From Raskinella chloraquaticus (SeqCode) (GTDB lineage: Bacteria; Pseudomonadota; Alphaproteobacteria; Rhizobiales; UBA4765), in contig DEZK01000041.1 of assembly GCA_002365175.1 (NCBI GenBank), forward strand, positions 1 through 64,000: 64,000 nt of DNA. Reading direction: 5' to 3'. This document shows positions 56,358 to 64,000 of the stretch, piece by piece. The translations under genes and the position numbers were made by a program. The notes under the pieces were generated by a model, which had not been told where the DNA came from, searched no databases, and saw nothing but the letters and a program-made list of their open reading frames with translations. Every line of letters starts with the position of its first letter. Within the stretch, counting starts at the first letter, position 1.

Positions 56358-57329
56358 TCAGTTGACGCCAAGCGAAGCTTTGGCTTCCTTCAGCAGATCG
56401 AGCTTCACCCAGTCAGCCTCCTTCGGAGGATTGGCCATCTTGCCCAGGCCATGCTTGACCATCAGCTCCGTGGTCTTGTCCATGTGGCCTGGCGGCATGT
56501 CGAAGGTATAGCGGGCATTGTTCATCGCATCGCGAAAATCTTCCGACGACAATTGCCCCTTGAACACCGATTCGCGAACGTATTTTTCTGCCAATGCGGG
56601 ATCGGAACGGAAGGCGATGGTGGCATCAACGAAAAGCTTGAGCACACGCAAGGCGACATCGCGCTTCTCGGTATACATCTTTTCCGTCATCACCAGAGGG
56701 CGTACCGGCACACCAACTTCGGTATCGTAGGGTTTGAGCAGCTCAATGCCCCAGCCCGCGCTGATGGCCTGTGTCGATTGCGGCTCTGATTGACAGATGA
56801 CATCAACATATTTCGACGCCAGAGCCTGGCTGAGATCGGCATAGTTTCCAAAATAAAGCAGTTGAACGTCCTTGCCCGGGCGCTCCGACCAGGTGAGCCC
56901 GTGCTTGTCGAGCTCTGCAAGCAAAAGGAGGTCCTGAATACCGCCGCGAACGGTCGCGACCTTCATTCCCTTCACCTGGGCAAGCGAGCTGATCTTGAGG
57001 TCGGGACGGGCAAGAATGCGTGCGCCGCCATCGGCAAAGCCGGCAACAACCAGCAGCTTGACGCCGTTACCGCGCGCCGCAACCGCTCCATCCCCGCCGG
57101 AGGCGGCAATATCGACCAGATCAGCCGCCATGGCCGGATAAATATCAGCACCCTTGGCAAACACGCGCTCGTCGATCTTGAGGTTATATTTGCCGGCAAT
57201 CTCCTTCATGTAGGAGATCGTGCCGTAATGGGCGAATTTGAGATTGCCGAGGCGCACGATGTCCTGGGCCTGTGCCAATCCGGTCAGTGAAAAAACAAGC
57301 GCAAGAATTGCAGACAATCGCATCCACAT
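56358..57329 (-). CDS. ABC transporter substrate-binding protein (SsuA/NMT1 type)
   Basis: 323 residues with a Sec signal peptide (LSAILALVFSLTGLAQA) cleaved near residue 22. The mature protein begins QDIVRLGNLKFAHYGT and shows AKGADIYPAMAADLVDIAASGGDGAVAARG, the ligand-sensing segment of SsuA/TauA/NMT1 proteins. The ligand is unknown. GGGGAG lies upstream of ATG 57329. It heads the three-gene import operon and is divergent from the KDPG aldolase gene across 254 bp. Confidence 0.9.
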   Translation of the reverse strand: MWMRLSAILALVFSLTGLAQAQDIVRLGNLKFAHYGTISYMKEIAGKYNLKIDERVFAKGADIYPAMAADLVDIAASGGDGAVAARGNGVKLLVVAGFADGGARILARPDLKISSLAQVKGMKVATVRGGIQDLLLLAELDKHGLTWSERPGKDVQLLYFGNYADLSQALASKYVDVICQSEPQSTQAISAGWGIELLKPYDTEVGVPVRPLVMTEKMYTEKRDVALRVLKLFVDATIAFRSDPALAEKYVRESVFKGQLSSEDFRDAMNNARYTFDMPPGHMDKTTELMVKHGLGKMANPPKEADWVKLDLLKEAKASLGVN

Positions 57330-57522
57330 AGCTGATCGCTCCCCTAAATCGTCACTTTATGACGCTTAACGCGCCTTGATGATCTCGTGTTACTACATTC
57401 CCTCAGAACCGGTCATGACGTGGCGACGGGCAGCCATCAACCAGCGATTATCCTGTTACTTTGCAGGCATCATAAACATTCATCGCTCGAAGGCCAGTGC
57501 AAACATGAGACTGCCGCGCCCG

Positions 57523-57532
57523 TTTGCGCAAA
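57523..57532. promoter_or_regulatory. Palindrome TTTGCGCAAA upstream of eda
   Basis: A perfect 10-bp palindrome 52 bases upstream of the eda start in the divergent gap. Short enough to arise by chance; a candidate operator only. Confidence 0.25.
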
Positions 57533-57583
57533 TCGATGAAATACCGTTATGGATGGCTGGTCAGGATGCCGACGAGGCATGGG

Positions 57584-58222
57584 ATGAGCGTGCAGACACA
57601 TTCTTTTTTTGCTCGTGCGCCGGTCGTGCCGGTGATTGTGGTCGAGGACGCGGCGCTAGCGGTGCCGCTCGCCCGCGCGCTCGTCGAAGGCGGGCTGCCA
57701 CTCCTCGAAGTGACATTGCGCACGCCTGCCGCACTCGCATCAATCAAGGCGATGCGCGAGGCGGTGCCCGAGGCGATCATCGGCGCCGGTTCGATCCTGT
57801 CCTCGGCACATCTTGAATCAGCCCTTGGCGCCGGCGCGCAGTTCATCGTCACGCCCGGCGCCAGCCCGGCACTTCTGGCAGCGCTGGCCCGCGCGCCTGT
57901 GCCCTGCCTGCCCGGCATTGCCACCGCCAGCGAAGCGATTGCGGCACGTGATCACGGTTTCCGGGTGGTCAAGTTTTTTCCAGCCGAGGCGATGGGCGGG
58001 ATAAAGACCCTGTCGGCCTGGCAGGGTCCGCTGGGCGATATCTTCTTCTGCCCGACCGGGGGCATCGATCTGCAGCGGGCTCCGTCCTATCTGGCGCTGA
58101 AGAACGTTTTATGCGTCGGCGGCTCGTGGATGGTGCCAGCCCCGGCACTGCAAGCGGGGGATTTTGCGCATATCACATCATTGGCAAGAGACGCGGCAGC
58201 TTTAGCAAAACCAGCAAGGTGA
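57584..58222 (+). CDS. eda: 2-dehydro-3-deoxy-6-phosphogluconate (KDPG/KHG) aldolase
   Basis: 212 residues, a class I aldolase barrel. Glu42 in LLEVTLRTP and Schiff-base Lys130 in RVVKFFPAE are the catalytic pair, and PTGGI and VGGSWM bind phosphate. It cleaves KDPG to pyruvate and glyceraldehyde-3-phosphate, and may act on related keto acids. ATG 57584 has GAGG 7 bases upstream; earlier in-frame starts (57524) add unrelated residues. With kdgK and an aldonate dehydratase 3-5 kb away it fits a sugar-acid pathway. Confidence 0.93.
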   Translation: MSVQTHSFFARAPVVPVIVVEDAALAVPLARALVEGGLPLLEVTLRTPAALASIKAMREAVPEAIIGAGSILSSAHLESALGAGAQFIVTPGASPALLAALARAPVPCLPGIATASEAIAARDHGFRVVKFFPAEAMGGIKTLSAWQGPLGDIFFCPTGGIDLQRAPSYLALKNVLCVGGSWMVPAPALQAGDFAHITSLARDAAALAKPAR

Positions 58223-58294
58223 TGTTGATGCACAGGTCCTGACGCAAGTCGGTCGCAATCCGTGTGTAAACTGCCGCAAACAGGGAGAATTGAC

Positions 58295-59107
58295 ATGTTT
58301 GATGCTGCAAAACTTCTCGACCAGTTGATGGGTGCCGGCACGGCTGCCCGGATGGACCAGATGAGTGGTGGAAAATTCAGCGATATCAGCCACAGGGCTG
58401 CCGAGTTGGCGGCGCAGCAGACACAGGCCGTCGCCGGCAAGGGCGGCTATCTCGATCAGGCCAAGCAGGCGCTGCCGGGCAGCGACACAATACCTGACCC
58501 CAGCGCCGTCATCGCCCAGACAGGCGAATACGTCGCCAAGAATTCGGATGCCCTCGTCAAGGGCGCCGTCGCCGGCACGATCCTGGCCGCGCTCATTGGC
58601 ACCAAAGCCGGCCGCGCCATTGGCGGGACGGCGCTCAGACTTGGCGGGCTGGCGGCGATCGGCGGGCTTGCCTTCAACGCCCTTCGCAGCTGGCAGGCGG
58701 GTCAGGGTACCGCCCCCACCGCGCCCCAGGCGGCCCTCTCGGGTGACGCCGACAAACGCGCCAGATCCATATTGGAGGCGATGATCTCGGCTGCCAAGGT
58801 CGATGGCGAGATCGACGCCGCCGAGCGGGCCCGCATTCTGGCGCAGGCACAGACGCTCGGTGTCGAAGCGGCGGCTCAGGCGTTCATCGAAGCCGAATTG
58901 GCCAAGCCGCTTGATATCGCGGCGATTGGCGCGGGCATTGATGGCGTTGATCAGGTAAGCGAAATCTACGCCGCATCGGCGCTCGCCATCAATGCAACGA
59001 ATGCCGCCAACATTGCTTATCTCGACACGCTGGCCGAGCGCTTCAAGCTTGATCCGGCACTCCGCGCCCATCTCGATGAAGAGGTGGCAAAGCTCAAACG
59101 GGGCTGA
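58295..59107 (+). CDS. DUF533 (YebE/TerB-like) inner membrane protein
   Basis: 270 residues. The N-terminal Gln/Ala-rich segment leads to a hydrophobic glycine-rich stretch (about residues 92-130, LVKGAVAGTILAALIGTKAGRA and GGLAAIGGLAFNALRSW). The C-terminal helical domain, ISAAKVDGEIDAAERARI, is the acidic TerB/DUF533 motif. Function is unknown; E. coli YebE is an envelope-stress gene. ATG 58295 has GGGAGA about 8 bases upstream. The lipoprotein gene follows after 3 bp, so they are co-expressed. Confidence 0.88.
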   Translation: MFDAAKLLDQLMGAGTAARMDQMSGGKFSDISHRAAELAAQQTQAVAGKGGYLDQAKQALPGSDTIPDPSAVIAQTGEYVAKNSDALVKGAVAGTILAALIGTKAGRAIGGTALRLGGLAAIGGLAFNALRSWQAGQGTAPTAPQAALSGDADKRARSILEAMISAAKVDGEIDAAERARILAQAQTLGVEAAAQAFIEAELAKPLDIAAIGAGIDGVDQVSEIYAASALAINATNAANIAYLDTLAERFKLDPALRAHLDEEVAKLKRG

Positions 59108-59110
59108 AAC

Positions 59111-59569
59111 ATGACAAACCGCGCTCCTCTGCTGCTCGTCGCCCTTCTGGCGCTCGGCTCGTGCGCACAACGCCAACTCGACAGCAACTGGGCCATCGAC
59201 CAGCAGGTCGTCTATTGTGCCAACACGCAGGCTGGCGGATTGATCATTGGCAATCCCCAGGCCTTCTCGGGCGTACCGCTGATCGGGCAGGCGGCGAATG
59301 CCACGGCCGGGATCTTGCAGGAGGAGGAAGCCTGCAAGGTGGTGCGCGCTTTGCGGCCTGACGATGTCACCCAACTCAAGATCATCCAGGCGATGGCCGC
59401 CCGCGAAAACCGGGCGCTGACGTCCGGCCCGTTCACCATCACGCCGCGCCCCGTTGGCGCTGAGTGCCTGCCAATTGTCACGCTCCATCGCCCCAGCGGA
59501 CAGGTGTTGCGCCAGGAGACGCTCTGCCGCGACAAGCAGGGCAGCTATGCGCCGCTGGGTCAGAGGTAG
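59111..59569 (+). CDS. Hypothetical lipoprotein
   Basis: 152 residues with a lipoprotein signal: LLLVALLALGSC, Cys at about residue 18. The mature part has four more cysteines (in YCANTQ, EACKVV, AECLPI and TLCRDK), suggesting disulfides in the periplasm. I do not recognise the family. The residue after the Cys is Ala, not Asp, so outer-membrane sorting is likely. It follows the DUF533 gene by 3 bp. Confidence 0.75.
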   Translation: MTNRAPLLLVALLALGSCAQRQLDSNWAIDQQVVYCANTQAGGLIIGNPQAFSGVPLIGQAANATAGILQEEEACKVVRALRPDDVTQLKIIQAMAARENRALTSGPFTITPRPVGAECLPIVTLHRPSGQVLRQETLCRDKQGSYAPLGQR

Positions 59570-59679
59570 GGTCGACAGACACAACACTTGATGTTTGGGA
59601 GTTGGCGCCATTATCCTGTCGCGCCGGTCCGCACGCGTCCCTGTGCCGGGCCTGGCACGCCAAGGCCAGATTGCACCCC

Positions 59680-60219
59680 GTGAGCACTGCACCCAAACGC
59701 CGCCGCCTTCTCGATCCCGGCCTTGTGATCATCATTGTTCTGGCCAGCATCGGCGCCGGGCTCACCTACCGCGACCAGGGCATGGCCGCAGTCTGGGCGA
59801 TTATCGAAGACGACAGCCTGCTCTTTCTGGAAATCCTGCCCAAGGTGGCGGCTGGTTGTCTGATCGGCGCGCTGATCACCCTGCTGGTGCCGCGCGAAGT
59901 GATCGTCCGCCTGGTTGGCAGCGAATCGGGTCTTCGCGGCCTTGTCATCGCGACGCTTGCCGGCATTCTCATGCCCGGCGGGCCTTTTACGGTGTTTCCG
60001 GTGACGGTGGCGTTTCTGACCATCGGCGCGGATGCGGGAGCAGCCATCGCCTTCGTCACCGCCTGGCACGTCATCGGGCTCAACCGCGCCATCATCTGGG
60101 AGATGCCGTTTTTCGGTCCGCATTTTGTCGTGATGCGGGTGGGTGTCTCGCTGCTCTTTCCGCTTCTCGCCGGGCTTGTCGCGCGCTGGCCGCGCCTGCA
60201 CCGGAAGGACGTGCCGTGA
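59680..60219 (+). CDS. Half-size permease (DUF318/COG0701-like), first half
   Basis: 179 residues, about five helices, with the family motif GILMPGGPFTVFPVTVAFL and FVTAWHVIGLNRAIIWEMPFFGPHFVVMR. A full DUF318 (YraQ/ArsP-type) permease has two such halves in one chain; here each half is a separate gene. I chose GTG 59680 (AAGG upstream); TTG 59671 is possible, and the frame open to 59464 is antisense-like and overlaps the lipoprotein gene. The second half overlaps its stop by 4 bp. The substrate is unknown. Confidence 0.8.
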   Translation: MSTAPKRRRLLDPGLVIIIVLASIGAGLTYRDQGMAAVWAIIEDDSLLFLEILPKVAAGCLIGALITLLVPREVIVRLVGSESGLRGLVIATLAGILMPGGPFTVFPVTVAFLTIGADAGAAIAFVTAWHVIGLNRAIIWEMPFFGPHFVVMRVGVSLLFPLLAGLVARWPRLHRKDVP

Positions 60220-60707
60220 TTGCCGTCGTTTTCACCGGCCTGCTGTGGGCGCTGGCCTTGTGGCTCGTGATCATCGCACTGCGGCGGCGTGACGGCACGG
60301 CAAAGGAGGCCATGCAGCGGGCGCTGCGCGAATTTCTGTGGCTGCTGCCACGGCTTGCCATCGGCGTCATAGGCGCCGGATTTCTCGCCCGATTGCTGCC
60401 GGCCGAATCAATCGCCGCCTATCTTGGCCGCGATGCCGGTTTTCTCAGCCTGCTCATCGCCACCGCCGCCGGCATGCTGACACCGGGCGGACCCGTCGTT
60501 GGCTTTTCACTCGGCACAGCCGCACTCAAGGCCGGCGCCGGTATGCCACAAGTGATCACTTACGTGACCGCGTGGAGCCTGATGTCGTTTAATCGCGTCA
60601 TCGTCTGGGAACTGCCGATCATGCCACGCCATTTCGTCTATCTGCGCCTCGCCGTCTCATGGCCACTGCCGCTGCTTGCAGGCGGGGTGATGCTGCTGGT
60701 TCAGTGA
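60216..60707 (+). CDS. Half-size permease (DUF318/COG0701-like), second half
   Basis: 163 residues, about five helices, clearly homologous to the preceding protein: GMLTPGGPVVGFSLGTAAL aligns with GILMPGGPFTVFPVTVAFL, and YVTAWSLMSFNRVIVWELPIMPRHFVYLR with the matching segment there. GTG 60216 lies in a GTGA overlap with the first half, so equal translation is expected and the two probably form a heterodimer. Known single-chain relatives move metals or organoarsenicals, but I do not assign a substrate. Confidence 0.82.
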   Translation: MIAVVFTGLLWALALWLVIIALRRRDGTAKEAMQRALREFLWLLPRLAIGVIGAGFLARLLPAESIAAYLGRDAGFLSLLIATAAGMLTPGGPVVGFSLGTAALKAGAGMPQVITYVTAWSLMSFNRVIVWELPIMPRHFVYLRLAVSWPLPLLAGGVMLLVQ

Positions 60708-60721
60708 CCGCGTTTGCCTGC

Positions 60722-61660
60722 TCAGTGGAGGATTTTGGGTGGCGACAAGGCGGCGATCGTCGTTTCTCTGGGAATGATGGCGCCGCGATGCTGGATGACG
60801 GCGCCCGCCAGACGATGACCGGCATCAGCGGCAAGCCGTGGCGGCGCCCCGGCGAGCCTCGCGGCGAGATAGGCAGCGCTGAAACTGTCGCCGGCAGCGG
60901 TTGTATCAACCGGTGTCAGGATCTGCGGGCACGGCACCTGCTCGATGCCGGCCTTGCTCGCGACCCAGGCTGAATCAGCCCCTGATTTCACCACCACCTC
61001 GCTGATACCAAGCCCGACCAGCCGCTCGATGGTGGCCAGCGGGTCGCGGTCATTCCACAGGGTCTGCTCGTCATCGAATGTCGGCAGGGCGATATCGCAG
61101 CGTTTCAGCGCTTCGCCAACCACCAGCCGGGCGCGATCAAGATCGCCCTGCCAGCCGCGCGGACGGAAATTGGAATCAAACGCCACCAGACACCCCTGCT
61201 TGCGCGCTTCTTCCAGCATCGCCAGCAGCCGCCCGAGCCCCGTCGGGCGATAAAGCGACAGGGTGATCGCCGACAGATAGATGAGTTTGGCCGCCAGCAG
61301 GCGCTCCGCCACCTCCTCCCACCCGGTCAATTCGAAGAGATCGCGGGCGGGCGAGGTGTCGCGCCAATAGCTGAAAGAGCGCTCACCACGGTCATTGGTG
61401 TCGATGACGTAAAGGCCCGGCATGCGTCCCGGCACCCGTAGAACGGCGTCCGTCTTGACCCCCTCTGACGCAGCCAGCGTCAGAACATGATCCGAAAAGC
61501 GGTCATCGCCCAACGCTGTCGCGTAGCCGACATCAACACCGAGACGGGCAAGATAAACCGCAGTGTTGAAGGTATCCCCGCCAAAGGCTTGATGATAGCG
61601 CCCCTCGCCCTCATGGTTGAGTTCAATCATGACCTCGCCGACGGCGATGACAGTGCTCAT
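60722..61660 (-). CDS. kdgK: 2-dehydro-3-deoxygluconate kinase
   Basis: 312-residue PfkB/ribokinase-family kinase. GEVMIELNHEG at the N-terminus, GGDTFNTAVYLARLG substrate loop, and DTTAAGDSFSAAYLA (about residues 261-275) with the catalytic Asp. The substrate region RSFSYWRDTSPAR is typical of KdgK. It phosphorylates 2-keto-3-deoxygluconate to KDPG, the substrate of eda. It overlaps the upstream aminotransferase by 4 bp (ATGA) and converges with the half-permease genes. Confidence 0.9.
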   Translation of the reverse strand: MSTVIAVGEVMIELNHEGEGRYHQAFGGDTFNTAVYLARLGVDVGYATALGDDRFSDHVLTLAASEGVKTDAVLRVPGRMPGLYVIDTNDRGERSFSYWRDTSPARDLFELTGWEEVAERLLAAKLIYLSAITLSLYRPTGLGRLLAMLEEARKQGCLVAFDSNFRPRGWQGDLDRARLVVGEALKRCDIALPTFDDEQTLWNDRDPLATIERLVGLGISEVVVKSGADSAWVASKAGIEQVPCPQILTPVDTTAAGDSFSAAYLAARLAGAPPRLAADAGHRLAGAVIQHRGAIIPRETTIAALSPPKILH

Positions 61661-62841
61661 GCCACCTTCCGGGCGCTGAGAAATTCGCCCATGCGGGTGA
61701 GGGCCTGCGTGATATTGTCTTGCGAATTGGCGTAGGAGAGGCGCAGATAGCCCTCGCCATGAATGCCGAAATCAGGCCCGCCAATGGTGGCAACGCCAGC
61801 CTCTTCCAGCAGCGCGCGGGCGAGCGGTTTGGCCTGCCAGCCCGTCGCCTTGATGTTGGGGAATGCGTAGAAGGCACCATATGGTTCAATGGCGCTGACT
61901 CCCGGCAGTTTATTCAGCCCGTCGATGATAAGGCGCCGGCGTTTGGCGAATTCCGCCACCATCTCGCTCACGCAAGCTTGAGGCCCGGTGAGGGCTGCAA
62001 GCCCTGCCCATTGGGTGGGCGCGTTGACGCAGGAATAGGAATTGACGGCAAGCTTGCGGGCAGCCTCCAGCAGCGGCTTTGGCCATAATGAAAAACCGAG
62101 CCGCCAGCCGGTCATGGCATAGGTTTTCGACCAGCCATCGAGCAGGATGAGGCGCTCGCGCAGCGCCGGATAGCTGAGGAGCGAGACATGCTCACGCCCG
62201 TCATAGGTCATCTGCCCGTAGATTTCATCCGACAGGATGGCGATGTCCGGATAGCGCTCAAGCCCGGCGGCAAGCTTGTCAATCTCTGCCTTGGGACTGA
62301 CGCCGCCGGTCGGGTTGGCGGGCGAATTGATGATGATGAGCCTGGTGCGCGGCGTGATCAGTGACAGGGTTTCATCAGCCGAGAACGCAAAACCGTTTTC
62401 CTCGCGGATGGGGATCGGCACCGGGTTGGCGCCGGTGAACTCGATCATCGAGCGATAGATGGGAAAGCCAGGGTCGGGATAGAGAATATCAACGCCCGGT
62501 TCACCGAACATGAGGATCGCCATATACATCGTCACCTTGCCGCCGGGCACGATCAGAACCTGATCAGGGCTGATGCTGGCGCCGGTGCGGCGATGGACGT
62601 CGGCTGCCACGCCTTCGCGCAGTGGAGCGATGCCGGGGGCTGGCGTATAGCCATGATGGCCGTCGCGCAGCGCCTTGATGGCGGCCTCCACCACATGGTC
62701 GGGGGTGCTAAAATCGGGCTGGCCGATGCCAAGATTTATGATGTCGCGGCCCTGCGCTGCAAGCTCGGTGGCGCGCGCCAGCACAGCGAAGGCGTTTTCC
62801 TCGCCGATGCGGTCAAAGGCCGCGATGGGGTGAAGGGACAT
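61657..62841 (-). CDS. Pyridoxal-phosphate-dependent aminotransferase (class I/II)
   Basis: 394 residues, fold-type I. INSPANPTGG, ILSDEIYGQM (Asp-Tyr pair), DGWSKTYAMTGWRLG with the Schiff-base Lys, and a C-terminal LRLSYA with the carboxylate-binding Arg. AspC/AlaC-like. It transfers amino groups between amino acids and 2-oxoacids; the preferred donor is unknown. GGGAGG 8 bases before ATG 62841. It is co-translated with kdgK, perhaps recycling pyruvate to alanine, which is inference. Confidence 0.93.
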   Translation of the reverse strand: MSLHPIAAFDRIGEENAFAVLARATELAAQGRDIINLGIGQPDFSTPDHVVEAAIKALRDGHHGYTPAPGIAPLREGVAADVHRRTGASISPDQVLIVPGGKVTMYMAILMFGEPGVDILYPDPGFPIYRSMIEFTGANPVPIPIREENGFAFSADETLSLITPRTRLIIINSPANPTGGVSPKAEIDKLAAGLERYPDIAILSDEIYGQMTYDGREHVSLLSYPALRERLILLDGWSKTYAMTGWRLGFSLWPKPLLEAARKLAVNSYSCVNAPTQWAGLAALTGPQACVSEMVAEFAKRRRLIIDGLNKLPGVSAIEPYGAFYAFPNIKATGWQAKPLARALLEEAGVATIGGPDFGIHGEGYLRLSYANSQDNITQALTRMGEFLSARKVA

Positions 62842-63021
62842 GAACGAAGCCTCCCGGGGTGCCGGTTATGAAAGCGCCGACCATAGTCGGCCACCGTCGT
62901 GGATAGCAAATGCGGCGCACAGCCTTGACAAAAAATTGTGCGCAGAGGTGCCCTGCCGATTGCCGCGTTGATTTCAATGCCAATCCCGGCGCACACTGTG
63001 ACAAACATAAGGGAGGCGTCG

Positions 63022-64000
63022 TTGGCAATACGCGGCAAAAAAACACGCAAGCTTCGGTCTAAATTGTGGTTCGACAATCCGGAAAATCCCGGCATGACGG
63101 CGCTCTATCTGGAGCGCTACCTGAATTACGGGCTGACGCGGGAAGAACTGACGTCGGGCAAGCCGATCATCGGCATCGCCCAGACGGGTTCCGATCTGTC
63201 GCCATGCAACCGTCATCACCTCGATCTGGCCAAGCGGGTGCGCGAGGGCATCACGGCGGCCGGCGGGCTGGCGTTGGAATTTCCCGTTCATCCTATTCAA
63301 GAAACAGGCAAGCGGCCGACCGCCTCGCTTGATCGTAATCTCGCCTATCTCGGGCTGGTTGAAATTCTCTATGGCTATCCACTCGACGGCGTGGTGCTGA
63401 CGACGGGCTGCGACAAGACGACGCCTGCCTGCCTGATGGCGGCCGCGACCGTTGATCTGCCGGCCATCGTGCTCTCGGGCGGGCCGATGCTGAATGGCTG
63501 GTGGAAGGGTGAGCGCTCGGGCTCCGGCACGATCGTTTGGCAGGCGCGCGAGGAACTGGCCGAAGGCAAGCTCGATTATTCGAGCTTCATCGACAAGGTC
63601 GCCTCCTCCGCCCCCTCGGTCGGTCATTGCAACACCATGGGCACCGCCTCGACCATGAATGCGCTGGCCGAGGCACTCGGCATGTCGTTGCCGGGCTGCG
63701 CCGCCATCCCGGCACCTTACCGCGAACGCGGGCAGATGGCCTATGACACCGGCAAGCGCATCGTCGACATGGTGTGGGAGGATTTGCGCCCGTCGAAAAT
63801 CATGACGCGCGAGGCGTTCGAGAATGTCATCGTCGCCTGCTCGGCCATCGGTGGCTCGACCAATGCGCCGGTCCACATCAATGCCATTGCCCGCCATGTC
63901 GGCGTTGCTCTTGACAATGATGACTGGGAGAAGGTTGGGTACAATATTCCGCTTCTCGTCAACATGCAGCCCGCGGGCAAATATCTCGGCGAGGAATATC
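63022..64000 (+). CDS. IlvD/Edd family aldonate dehydratase (L-arabinonate/D-xylonate dehydratase-like), 3' truncated
   Basis: The open frame runs to the window edge (326 residues seen of about 570-590 expected). [29 protein letters not shown] and [19 protein letters not shown] are typical of aldonate dehydratases, not of dihydroxyacid dehydratase. The iron-sulfur cysteines are C62, C130 (GCDK with the carbamylated-Lys-like K132) and C203 (GHCNTMG). It dehydrates a sugar acid to its 2-keto-3-deoxy form. The start is TTG 63022 with GGGAGG 5 bases upstream. With kdgK and eda it would complete a sugar-acid to pyruvate route if the substrate is a C6 acid. Pentonate specificity would not need kdgK. 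Confidence 0.9.
   Translation, partial: MAIRGKKTRKLRSKLWFDNPENPGMTALYLERYLNYGLTREELTSGKPIIGIAQTGSDLSPCNRHHLDLAKRVREGITAAGGLALEFPVHPIQETGKRPTASLDRNLAYLGLVEILYGYPLDGVVLTTGCDKTTPACLMAAATVDLPAIVLSGGPMLNGWWKGERSGSGTIVWQAREELAEGKLDYSSFIDKVASSAPSVGHCNTMGTASTMNALAEALGMSLPGCAAIPAPYRERGQMAYDTGKRIVDMVWEDLRPSKIMTREAFENVIVACSAIGGSTNAPVHINAIARHVGVALDNDDWEKVGYNIPLLVNMQPAGKYLGEEY

Noticed and set aside
62925..62945. Further copy of the ccr/ecm/mcd motif before the IlvD-like gene
   Set aside because: ATTGTGCGCAGAG matches only about 10 of 12 positions in reverse and lacks the conserved left half; no pathway link.

Overview
The window looks like chromosome of a GC-rich alphaproteobacterium, most likely of the order Hyphomicrobiales (Rhizobiales). 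Supporting evidence seen here: a CpdR-type receiver protein beside ftsEX, a DUF4175/TIGR02302 membrane protein, a DUF2125 protein, a two-gene metX-metW unit, a membrane-bound ferritin MbfA with an Irr-type iron control element in front of it, and the ethylmalonyl-CoA pathway genes ccr, ecm and mcd. I see no prophage, transposase, CRISPR array, rRNA or tRNA. Genes are tightly packed, many with 1-8 bp start/stop overlaps, and only one gap exceeds 300 bp.

Layout. 0-3.7 kb: end of a dienelactone hydrolase, a lone CoxL-type molybdopterin subunit and a methyltransferase. 3.7-21.5 kb: housekeeping block with metX-metW; a chorismate mutase-hisC-tyrC aromatic amino acid operon; DUF2125; ChaC; plsC-YdcF; ftsE-ftsX; a zinc-ribbon/DUF3426 protein; cpdR; the DUF4175 protein; lysA-lptM; argH; and a TlpA-like thioredoxin. 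21.5-23.6 kb: a glutathione transferase divergent from a cytochrome P450. 23.6-29.7 kb, minus strand: mcd, a small HIG1-like protein, an ATP:cob(I)alamin adenosyltransferase, a rhomboid protease, etfB, etfA and a 3-hydroxyacyl-CoA dehydrogenase. 29.8-36.4 kb: two transporters, a BrkB-type protein, mbfA, a thioesterase, an esterase, alkA and gluQ. 36.5-41.2 kb: ecm and ccr diverge, followed by leuB. 41.2-52.9 kb: an accessory carbohydrate region with an FkbM methyltransferase, a hydroxyacid reductase, a CUT1 sugar ABC importer (ATPase, Tat-exported binding protein, two permeases), two beta-hydroxyacid dehydrogenases, a pyroglutamyl-peptidase, an EamA transporter, an SDR and a nucleotide-sugar epimerase. 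52.9-54.3 kb: two tandem TerC paralogs. 54.7-57.3 kb: a nitrate/sulfonate-type ABC importer. 57.6-64 kb: KDPG aldolase, a DUF533 protein, a lipoprotein, a permease encoded as two half-genes, KDG kinase, an aminotransferase and a truncated IlvD/Edd-type aldonate dehydratase.

How it fits together. Mcd, Ecm and Ccr carry out the C4/C5-acyl-CoA steps of acetyl-CoA assimilation without the glyoxylate shunt. Mcd passes electrons to ETF, and Ecm needs the adenosylcobalamin made by the adenosyltransferase, so the two clusters supply one pathway. The promoters of mcd, ecm and ccr share a 12-bp motif (yGCArYGCACAA) that I propose as a common operator. At the right end, aldonate dehydratase, KDG kinase and KDPG aldolase could take a sugar acid to pyruvate and glyceraldehyde-3-phosphate.

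Most interesting signals: the shared motif of the three ethylmalonyl-CoA promoters; two copies of a ~108-bp palindromic repeat whose terminal CTAG supplies the stop codon of the adjacent gene in both cases; an iron control element at mbfA; and a permease split into two homologous half-genes. I did not find an obvious unknown defence or mobile system.
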